A stretch of 13,013 nucleotides of DNA from Bacteroidota bacterium. Its GTDB lineage: Bacteria; Bacteroidota; Bacteroidia; Chitinophagales; LD1. The notes beneath the pieces were generated by a model. That model was not told the DNA's origin. It did no database searches and was given only the letters and a program-made list of their open reading frames with translations. Location: contig JAQBNQ010000559.1 in NCBI GenBank assembly GCA_028288545.1, positions 1-13,013 of the forward strand. The letters run 5' to 3'. This document shows, in pieces, positions 6,670 through 13,013 of this stretch (the stretch's first letter is position 1; every line of letters starts with the position of its first letter). The position numbers and the translations under genes are program-made.

Positions 6670-8076
6670 CTACTTTATACCCGATAAAAGCCATTCCTTT
6701 TCGGCAATAGCATTAATACCGTTTAATTTTTGTTTGAAATCCAGTTTTGCCTTTTTATCATAAGGACGAAGATGGGTTAACCGGCTTATCATTTTGGCAA
6801 AGTTTTTATAAACGGCTTCATGATAGGTTTGCAGTCGCTTTCGCTTTAATTGTTGCTTCAGGTTTTCTACACTATAATCCAACAAACTCTTTTCGTCCAA
6901 TTCATAATATGTTTTTATCAGTAAAACCCGCGCATCTAATTCAGTAAACTGTTCTTTTATTTCAACCTCGCGCAGTAAGTCCGTAACACGGTTATAATCG
7001 CCTTTGGCAAAATAAAACCTGGCAAGGCAATAGGCATAAAATCCTTCTCTTACCTCCTGGTCCAAACGGCCTTTGTAGGTTTCAATAAATGAAAAAGCCC
7101 ACTCATACTTTTTTAATCCTATGGCAATGGCCGAAATATTTTTGTAAGTAAATGGCGATAGTTTACCGTTTTCTTCAAATACCAAACGTTGAAGCCCTCC
7201 CTGATATATTTCAAAAACATGATGATAGTATTTTTGGCCGCCTGTATTAAGCCGCTTTATACAATAGTTAATAGCCAGGGTAAAAATATCCCGTAATTCA
7301 GCTATGTCAATTCGATCTGAAGCATTAAGCAGGGCATTCTTTAATTTTTCAAAATTCAACTCATTATCAGGCTCGATAAGGCACATATAATTAAAATATA
7401 AAACCGCTATTAAGGGATTAACAAGCATATTTTTCTGCGTAATCATGCTTAAGGTATCATTCATTAATCCCGGTTGCGGCTCGGACTTGAAAATATTTTT
7501 GTACGACAAAAGATTGCAAACCTGCTTTAGCTTTTGGATAACATAAAATGAGTCCAGCTGATCGGTAAAGCCTTGTAGGTTTTCGTTCGGGAGACGTTTA
7601 TCCGTAATGGAGTAATTATAATATTCTGTGTGTAATTGTAATTGCTGATAATACAAGCCCGGACAAAGCAGCATTTCATTATCAAAATATTGCTTGGTGC
7701 TTTCGTATTGTGTAATAAACAGTTTCCCGAGATTCCTTTTTCGCAATGAGCGCAAAAGCAATAAGCGCTTCTGCTCTTCTGTCTGTTCCATTTCGTGAAT
7801 AGCGATATACCTGCTTATGATACGGGTCAAATAGGTCATTACGTGACGTAACTTCGGCATATCTGTTTTTTCGCCCTGATAAACATATTCAAACACAACT
7901 TCTGCCTTTAACATACCTGCGTTACTCTTCTTTGCTTTGCGCAAATATTCGAACAGGCGCTTTTCTTCCTCCCTATAGTTAAAAAATGGCGAGTTTACGG
8001 CCTTATCAAGCTCTTTTAACTCCTCATCTGTTAAGGAATTAAAGAGTTTGCACAAGGAACTATCGGCTATATTCAT
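6670..8076 (-). CDS. Helical Bacteroidota protein of unknown function
   Basis: This 468-residue protein has no signal peptide and no membrane segment. It is predicted almost entirely helical and rich in Lys, Glu, Leu and Tyr. The N-terminus (CKLFNSLTDEELKELDKAVN followed by SPFFN at 29-33, then LFEYLRKA) is a pattern I associate with a widespread uncharacterised family in Bacteroidota. The C-terminal half has repeated aromatic-rich helical pairs (KKYEWAFSFIETY, YCLARFYFAKGDYNRVTDLL, LLIKTYYEL) that look like degenerate TPR units, so a scaffold or protein-binding role is possible. Start is the ATG at 8076, preceded by an A-rich tract. It is convergent with the transporter gene and divergent from the large T9SS gene, so it is probably transcribed alone. 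No enzymatic motif is seen. Confidence 0.85.
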   Translation of the reverse strand: MNIADSSLCKLFNSLTDEELKELDKAVNSPFFNYREEEKRLFEYLRKAKKSNAGMLKAEVVFEYVYQGEKTDMPKLRHVMTYLTRIISRYIAIHEMEQTEEQKRLLLLRSLRKRNLGKLFITQYESTKQYFDNEMLLCPGLYYQQLQLHTEYYNYSITDKRLPNENLQGFTDQLDSFYVIQKLKQVCNLLSYKNIFKSEPQPGLMNDTLSMITQKNMLVNPLIAVLYFNYMCLIEPDNELNFEKLKNALLNASDRIDIAELRDIFTLAINYCIKRLNTGGQKYYHHVFEIYQGGLQRLVFEENGKLSPFTYKNISAIAIGLKKYEWAFSFIETYKGRLDQEVREGFYAYCLARFYFAKGDYNRVTDLLREVEIKEQFTELDARVLLIKTYYELDEKSLLDYSVENLKQQLKRKRLQTYHEAVYKNFAKMISRLTHLRPYDKKAKLDFKQKLNGINAIAEKEWLLSGIK

Positions 8077-8156
8077 TTTTTTCGATAAAATTTACTCTAT
8101 AATTCTAGTAAATATAAGGATTAAAGGAGATTAAATACCTCATTTTTTTCGATAAA
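8073..8156. repeat. 17-bp direct repeat spanning the start codon of the 6670-8076 gene
   Basis: An identical 17-bp sequence, TCATTTTTTTCGATAAA, occurs at 8073-8089 and 8140-8156, 67 bp apart. Read on the minus strand, both copies are TTTATCGAAAAAAATGA. The inner copy is the translation start region of the helical-protein gene. The outer copy places an ATG at 8143 that opens a 12-codon frame (MRYLISFNPYIY) ending at 8105. It may be a duplicated initiation region, an operator pair, or chance in AT-rich DNA. Confidence 0.6.
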
Positions 8157-8249
8157 TTGAAATATTTGACCTTTTTTTTAAGTAGCGATAGTCGGATTTT
8201 CGTTTCGCTAAAAGTTCTGTGGCACTGTTTGAAATGAAATAAACTGAAC

Positions 8250-8278
8250 CCATCGTTAGTAATGACCTAAAGCGATGG
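8250..8278 (+). other. Hairpin in the leader region of the 8329-11208 gene
   Basis: CCATCG at 8250-8255 pairs with CGATGG at 8273-8278, and TTAG at 8256-8259 pairs with CTAA at 8267-8270. This gives a 10-bp stem with a 2-base bulge and a 7-base loop. It ends 50 bases before the ATG at 8329 and is not followed by a T tract, so it is not a typical terminator. It could protect the mRNA leader or bind a regulator. I found no clear promoter for this gene in the 252-bp gap 8077-8328. Confidence 0.35.
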
Positions 8279-8328
8279 AACATTTTTAAATTAAATTCAG
8301 AGTGTCTGTAACAACAAAAAAAATAACT

Positions 8329-11208
8329 ATGAAACGCAAAATGTTAATGTCGCTGTTACTGATTTTCTTCTTTATGCCTGTAATATTTAACTCAGCCAGC
8401 GCCCAGGGATGGGAGAAAAAATATGCACCCGATGTAATGATGGGAATTAACTCACTATACCAGTTACCCAATTATACTTACCTGACATCGGGGGCAGATT
8501 ATACAGGTACCAAACAGCGCCTGATGAATATTGACTTTAATGGGAACATAATATGGCAACAAGATTATGACTCCCTTGGTTTAGCCTATACCAACATTGC
8601 TCAAAACCAGGGATACGTAATGCTGGGCATTACTGCAAATGATAGCAGCCACACCAACAATAGAACTTTTAACCTGCTAAAAGTAAATAGCACTGGTCAA
8701 AAGTTATGGCTTAGGCCAATACACAATGCCTACTATCCTGACGGGCAATCAACCCTAGGGGATGGTGGAGTTGATACAACCAACAACGGGGGATTCATTT
8801 GCACGATAAACCCCTATGACTCTTCTACAGATTATCATTTTTATCACCTGGTTGTAAAGCGGATTGACTCAACAGGCAATGTATTGTGGAGTCATAGTTA
8901 TTTTGACGCCGATTCTAATGGACTGCGATATTCGTATGATATCCGTAACTCAAAAGACGGCGGCTTTTTAGTGGCATTTCGCGATGCCTCTAATGGCCCA
9001 AATGCAATTTTTAAAATAGACTCTGCCGGTACTCTATTATGGACTTACAACGAGCCTTTTGCAAATGCAGGAATAATTGCTTCGATAGCCCAGGACGGAA
9101 ATATTTTAATAACCGGTGACGGCTATATTGGCAAACTGGACCAAAACGGGAACGTTTTGCACCTGCATCAATATCCTGCACTGCAAAACAGTATGGGATG
9201 GAATCAGAACCTGGTAGAATTGAGCGGTGGCAGATATGCTATACTGGCAGACCACGCAAGTGGGGGAGCAAATAACGGCTTTACCTTCAATTTTACCGAG
9301 GCGGATAGCCAGGGAAATGTTTTACTGCAAAAGCCGATCCCTATTGGAGCCTTAGGAATAAGTTCACAACTTTTTATGCAAGGTTTCAGAAACCTGAGTA
9401 CTACAAATGATGGTGGATTCCTTATGGGAGGATGGATGACCCAGGATGCAAACAATAATTCCGCCTTCTTAATAAAACTGGACCGCACCGGGGCCGTTTA
9501 TCCTGTTACCATTTCGGGTTATACCTATTTTGATGCGAACAACAATTGCGTAAAAGATACAGGAGAAATAGACGTTTCGGGGACTATTATTTCATTTAGC
9601 AATAGCAGTGATACTTTTTCTACTGCGGTAAGTGCACAGGGCTACTATGTGCAACAGTTAGACACTGGCAACTATAATGTATCAATGACACTTCCATCAT
9701 CCTATTGGGGTATTGAGAATTGTGGCAACACCCAAATTAATCTGCCTTCAAATACCGATAGTGTTATTTCGTTTGCGTTAAAGGCTATCGTCAATTATCC
9801 ATACCTGGTACTGGATGCAAACAATATTGAAGGTTCATGCACAAGTTCCTCTATTTACACCGTTCAATATTGCAATACCGGCACTGCTGCGTTTACCGGG
9901 ATATTGGATATAACCCTTGATTCACTGATGGTCTTCGATTCCATCTCGTCACCTTTGTTGTCTCAGACGGGTAATCAATATCAATTTGCTGTAGATACTT
10001 TAGACATACTACAATGCGGCACTTTAACAGTTTATTATCATGTGCCCTGTGGGTTGCATATAAGCGGACACACCTTATGTATCAATGCACACGCCCACGC
10101 CGATACGGTGATAATTCAATCTCCCAGTTGGGACCAATCTAACCTGGAGGTAAAGGCCACCTGCAATTATGCACAGGACAGTGTAGTATTTACGCTGAAA
10201 AATAAAGGTACCGGCAATATGCAGCAGCTCGAGAAAATGATTGTGATAGAGGATAATGTCATTTTATTAAATGGACCGGTTCAACTTAATGCAGGTCAAA
10301 TGACGGTAATTACCCAGCGGCTTAATGGAAGCACATGGCGCGTAACCGTACCCCAAACCCCCTTAAACCCTTATTCAGCCTTTACTACTGCGGCTTCTGA
10401 GAACTGTGGGCTTAGTACTTCTCATCTCGGATTTGTCAATCAATTTCCCGTAAATGGATTTTATGGATTTGATCATACGCTTTGCAGCGTGGTGGGCGGC
10501 TCTTTTGATCCAAACCATAAATCAGTAGTCCCTGAAGGGGCGGAACCTGATCATATTATCGACAGCACTACTCTTTTGGAATACACGATCTCTTTTCAAA
10601 ACACCGGAACAGCGCCCGCTTATATGGTTAGGCTAATTGATACGCTGGCGCCTTACCTGGATCCTTTAACTATAAGACCAGGGATATCCAGCTTTCCTTA
10701 CACCGTTGATTTTATGGCAAACAATATTGTAGCCTTTACCTTTACTAATATTGATTTACCAGATACTGCACAAAGCCAAACTGCGAGCACCGGTTACGTA
10801 AAATTTAAGATCAGGCAATATGCCAACAATACAAATGGCACAGTAATTAATAATGATGCGGCCATATTTTTTGATTACAACGCACCGATAATAACCAACA
10901 CTGCTACCGTAACTATTGGACAATTATTTGTTACGGATATTCAGAACTTATATGATGAGAAAGCTTTGATGGTTAATGCATATCCGAACCCATTTACTAC
11001 CGAAACAAATATTAAAGTAACGGGCAGCGTGTTTAAAGAAATGGAATTAAATGTTTATGATTTGAGCGGCAGAACTGTAAGCACCCAACATGTAGCCAAC
11101 ACAGATCAGTTTATTCTGGGCCGGAACACGCTTAGCAGCGGTAGTTATATTTTTGAGATCAGTGCCCACGACAAGATGATTGCGAGAGGGAAAATTGTGG
11201 CTCGCTAA
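8329..11208 (+). CDS. Large modular T9SS-secreted surface protein with propeller-like repeats
   Basis: This 959-residue exported protein is probably a surface or extracellular structural or adhesive protein; no enzyme motif is seen. A GTG at 8302 extends the frame, but the ATG at 8329 gives a clean signal peptide (MKRKMLMSLL core, cleavage near ASA-Q26), so I chose it. Residues 30-391 contain seven spaced units of the form hydrophobic-K-hydrophobic-D-x-x-G-x-hydrophobic-L-W, suggesting a seven-bladed beta-propeller. Residues 395-485 resemble an SdrD B/prealbumin-like module (ISGYTYFDANNN start, GYYVQQLDTGNYNV). Residues 490-715 contain cysteine-bearing beta modules. Residues 722-863 form the conserved domain with DPNHK, ISFQNTGTAPA, LIDTLAPYLDP, GYVKFKI and IFFDYNAPIITN, which I believe is catalogued as DUF7619 and is common next to T9SS signals. 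Residues 884-959 are the sorting domain (YPNPFT, VYDLSGRTV, GSYIFEI). It appears monocistronic. Confidence 0.9.
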   Translation: MKRKMLMSLLLIFFFMPVIFNSASAQGWEKKYAPDVMMGINSLYQLPNYTYLTSGADYTGTKQRLMNIDFNGNIIWQQDYDSLGLAYTNIAQNQGYVMLGITANDSSHTNNRTFNLLKVNSTGQKLWLRPIHNAYYPDGQSTLGDGGVDTTNNGGFICTINPYDSSTDYHFYHLVVKRIDSTGNVLWSHSYFDADSNGLRYSYDIRNSKDGGFLVAFRDASNGPNAIFKIDSAGTLLWTYNEPFANAGIIASIAQDGNILITGDGYIGKLDQNGNVLHLHQYPALQNSMGWNQNLVELSGGRYAILADHASGGANNGFTFNFTEADSQGNVLLQKPIPIGALGISSQLFMQGFRNLSTTNDGGFLMGGWMTQDANNNSAFLIKLDRTGAVYPVTISGYTYFDANNNCVKDTGEIDVSGTIISFSNSSDTFSTAVSAQGYYVQQLDTGNYNVSMTLPSSYWGIENCGNTQINLPSNTDSVISFALKAIVNYPYLVLDANNIEGSCTSSSIYTVQYCNTGTAAFTGILDITLDSLMVFDSISSPLLSQTGNQYQFAVDTLDILQCGTLTVYYHVPCGLHISGHTLCINAHAHADTVIIQSPSWDQSNLEVKATCNYAQDSVVFTLKNKGTGNMQQLEKMIVIEDNVILLNGPVQLNAGQMTVITQRLNGSTWRVTVPQTPLNPYSAFTTAASENCGLSTSHLGFVNQFPVNGFYGFDHTLCSVVGGSFDPNHKSVVPEGAEPDHIIDSTTLLEYTISFQNTGTAPAYMVRLIDTLAPYLDPLTIRPGISSFPYTVDFMANNIVAFTFTNIDLPDTAQSQTASTGYVKFKIRQYANNTNGTVINNDAAIFFDYNAPIITNTATVTIGQLFVTDIQNLYDEKALMVNAYPNPFTTETNIKVTGSVFKEMELNVYDLSGRTVSTQHVANTDQFILGRNTLSSGSYIFEISAHDKMIARGKIVAR

Positions 11209-11221
11209 CTGTATTAAGATT

Positions 11222-11270
11222 TAAACTAAAAACCTCCGTTGTAATAAAAACAATGGAGGTTTTTAGTTTA
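11222..11270 (+). terminator. Very stable terminator hairpin after the large T9SS gene
   Basis: A 20-bp stem (11222-11241 with 11251-11270, one G-U wobble) encloses a 9-base loop and begins 14 bases after the stop codon. The core CCTCCGTTG pairs with CAATGGAGG and is flanked by an A tract on the left arm and five T residues on the right arm. This symmetry would let it act as a terminator in either direction. It isolates the 8329-11208 transcript from the downstream protease gene. Confidence 0.9.
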
Positions 11271-11406
11271 GTTAAGTCCACTTTAGTGATGTAAGGCGCT
11301 AAAAGAGAAGTTGCTAGATACACCACCAGCTAATAACATTAATCTCCTATTCTGTTCCAGTGGATTGACCGAAATAAGATAATTATTGTTTTGAAAAAAA
11401 TCGGTA

Positions 11407-11451
11407 ATTGGTGTAGTTCAAATTAAATGCAAATATTTGTATTACACCGAT
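11407..11451. promoter_or_regulatory. Nested inverted repeats upstream of the C10 protease gene
   Basis: ATTGGTGTA at 11407-11415 and TACACCGAT at 11443-11451 form 9-bp arms (one G-U if folded as RNA). Between them lies a perfect 10-bp palindrome, CAAATATTTG, at 11430-11439. AATATTTG at 11432-11439 also matches seven of eight positions of the Bacteroidota -7 element, with ATTG at 11407-11410 as a possible -33 box (21-base gap). A promoter embedded in an operator is a reasonable reading. Nothing else was identified in the 280-bp gap 11209-11488 besides the terminator. Confidence 0.4.
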
Positions 11452-11488
11452 AAAACGGGCCAATGGCATTTTTGACAAAACAACGCTT

Positions 11489-13013
11489 ATGAGAAGTGAA
11501 TCAACGAAACGTATATCGCCCGGACTTTTTATTATTTTTTTGGTTTGTCTTTTTGTGCAAACCAATTTATCAGCCCGAAACAGCCCGGTAATCAGTATCT
11601 CTGAGGCGCAAACTGTTGCACTTAATTTTTTTAAACTTAACGCGGGTAATGTTAATGCACACGCTCAATTGTCAGCCAGCTTAAAATATACAAAGACAGC
11701 GGATAATGACGCCGTAGCCTTTTATGTTTTCGACATTGATCCGGCGCCGGGTTTTGTTATCGTTTCCGGCAACAGGAATATTACACCGGTACTTGGCTAT
11801 TCAACCGAAAGGCATTTCAATTCCGATTTTAACGGTAAAGGTGTTAACACCTGGATGCGAAATACAGTTGTCAATATTAACCTGGCCTGCCAGAATCATG
11901 TTTTAGCTGACACCCCGATTGCGGATCGGTGGGCAGCTTACCATGAGGGAACCCAACCATCTATTAATAAGAATGCCCCTGTTGCAGCCTTGATGACTAC
12001 ATTGTGGGACCAGGAGAATCCCGGAAATCCACCACCATACCTGTATAATCTTTACTGCCCTTATAGTAGCAGCGACCATCAACGTTGTCTTACAGGTTGC
12101 GTGGCTACAGCGATGGCCCAGATCATGAAATTCTGGAACTATCCTGTGCAAGGGACAGATTCTTTTACTTATGCTAATACCGTGGGAAATGGGTTTTCAT
12201 ATAATTACGGAACCCAGTCCGCAAATTTTGGGGCAGCAACTTACGATTGGGCAAATATGACCAATGCGGTTACAAATAGTTCTACCGGTGCAACCGATTC
12301 GGCTATAGATCTTTTAATGTACCACTGTGCAGTAAGTGTGGGTATGGACTTTGGCGATGATAACCAGGATGGAAGCGGTGCAGAAGCGGTGCAGAATGAT
12401 GTTGGGGCGGGTCAGCCTTGCTCGCAATATGCCTTTGCCAATTATTTCAAATACAACCCTGGCACTTTACAGGGAGTTTATAGGACTGATTACTCGGCCA
12501 CTGCATGGATCGCCCTGATTGAAGCTGAATTAACAGCGGGCCACCCTGTATTATATGAGGGTAATGATGCAACCCAAGGAGGTCATGCATGGGTTTGCGA
12601 TGGATTTGATGCAAATGATATGTTTCATATGAACTGGGGATGGAGCGGGCAAGACGACGGCTATTTTGCGGTTACCAATCTTACAACCACCGGTAACTAT
12701 AACCCGATTTTAGATGAAGAAGCGCTGATCGGAATTGAGCCCCTGGCTGTTACAACCGGTTTAAAATCTGACTCGCCTGAAGTTTCGTTTAATGTTTATC
12801 CTAACCCAGCGAACGGAAATATTATCCTGCATATAGCGCAGCCGGAAGCAGGTACAATTATAACCCTGAAAAACATGCTGGGTCAGGATGTTCTTAGCAA
12901 AAATATATCTGAAATAAATTCTCAAATCGATGTTAGCGATATCTCTGCCGGTATTTATTTGGTAGAGTTAACTAAGGATGGTAACTCTGTTTCGAAAAAA
13001 ATAGTTATCACCA
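11489..13013 (+). CDS. T9SS-secreted C10-family cysteine protease (streptopain/interpain type), 3' truncated
   Basis: The frame runs open to the window edge: 508 codons plus one base. Residues 1-29 are a signal peptide (KR, then LFIIFLVCLFV; cleavage near LSA-R30). Residues 31-150 form the propeptide expected in C10 peptidases (SEAQTVALNFF, then VFDIDPAPGFVIVSGN), which keeps the enzyme inactive until processed. The catalytic domain, about 160-418, has the nucleophile C204 in TGCVATAMAQIMKFWNYP, the catalytic H366 in GGHAWVCDGFD, and NWGW at 382-385 near the oxyanion site. Residues 430-508 are a T9SS type A sorting domain (VYPNPANG, GIYLVEL, KKIVIT) whose last residues lie beyond the window. 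Start is the ATG at 11489, with an in-frame TAG upstream. A 9-codon frame at 11463-11492 overlaps it by ATGA. The protein is likely an extracellular endopeptidase for nutrient proteins. Confidence 0.93.
   Translation, partial: MRSESTKRISPGLFIIFLVCLFVQTNLSARNSPVISISEAQTVALNFFKLNAGNVNAHAQLSASLKYTKTADNDAVAFYVFDIDPAPGFVIVSGNRNITPVLGYSTERHFNSDFNGKGVNTWMRNTVVNINLACQNHVLADTPIADRWAAYHEGTQPSINKNAPVAALMTTLWDQENPGNPPPYLYNLYCPYSSSDHQRCLTGCVATAMAQIMKFWNYPVQGTDSFTYANTVGNGFSYNYGTQSANFGAATYDWANMTNAVTNSSTGATDSAIDLLMYHCAVSVGMDFGDDNQDGSGAEAVQNDVGAGQPCSQYAFANYFKYNPGTLQGVYRTDYSATAWIALIEAELTAGHPVLYEGNDATQGGHAWVCDGFDANDMFHMNWGWSGQDDGYFAVTNLTTTGNYNPILDEEALIGIEPLAVTTGLKSDSPEVSFNVYPNPANGNIILHIAQPEAGTIITLKNMLGQDVLSKNISEINSQIDVSDISAGIYLVELTKDGNSVSKKIVIT

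Noticed and set aside
8183..8210. TAGCGA/TCGCTA inverted repeat as a terminator or operator
   Set aside because: Only 6 bp with a 16-base loop and no T tract; too weak to call.
8302..8328. GTG start extending the large T9SS protein by nine residues
   Set aside because: The ATG at 8329 gives a standard signal peptide with a positive N-terminus, so the extension is unnecessary.
11283..11417. 44-codon open stretch on the minus strand (ending LMLLAGGVSSNFSFSALHH) between the terminator and the protease gene
   Set aside because: The composition looks protein-like and could be a decayed gene end, but there is no start codon except a late ATG giving 18 residues, an upstream TGA closes the frame, and a run of this length is expected by chance. 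A database search of the peptide would settle it.
1..13013. CRISPR arrays, tRNA/rRNA genes, insertion sequences or phage genes
   Set aside because: No regularly spaced repeats, tRNA-like cloverleaf, transposase or integrase motifs were seen on either strand.

Overview
The window looks like chromosomal DNA from a member of the Bacteroidota, probably a Chitinophagales or Sphingobacteriales relative. The main reason is that three separate genes encode proteins with a signal peptide and a C-terminal type IX secretion (T9SS) sorting domain. Start codons are preceded by A-rich leaders rather than Shine-Dalgarno sequences. Candidate promoters resemble the Bacteroidota pattern (TTTG near -33, TAnnTTTG near -7). 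A minus-strand helical protein belongs to a family I recognise only from this phylum. No rRNA, tRNA, transposase, integrase or CRISPR array was seen, and base composition is even, so this reads as ordinary chromosome rather than a mobile island.

Layout: (1) bases 1-132 are the 3' end of an unrecognised gene. (2) 232-1542 encodes a secreted T9SS cargo protein with a PCMD-like domain and a bacterial Ig-like domain, closed by a clear terminator. (3) 1668-3050 encodes a fused DEDDh exonuclease and UvrC/Cho-type GIY-YIG endonuclease. (4) 3043-6654 is the most interesting block. It holds a minus-strand PhnZ-like HD-domain diiron oxygenase, then on the plus strand a CHAD-domain (polyphosphate-binding type) protein, a PhnX-like HAD phosphonatase, and a 12-helix MFS protein (DUF5690 type) 3 bp after the phosphonatase. 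(5) 6670-8076 (minus) is a helical protein of unknown function. (6) 8329-11208 is a 959-residue modular T9SS cargo protein with a very strong terminator. (7) 11489-13013 is a T9SS-exported C10 (streptopain-type) cysteine protease, cut off by the window end.

How the genes may work together: the HD oxygenase and the HAD enzyme are two different kinds of carbon-phosphorus bond-cleaving enzyme. The MFS protein carries features like those of organophosphate:phosphate antiporters, and CHAD proteins bind polyphosphate. The simplest reading is a small phosphonate uptake and phosphorus-salvage locus. It lacks the enzyme that would convert a phosphonate such as 2-aminoethylphosphonate into a substrate for either lyase. 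The three T9SS cargo genes and the nuclease fusion are independent of it.
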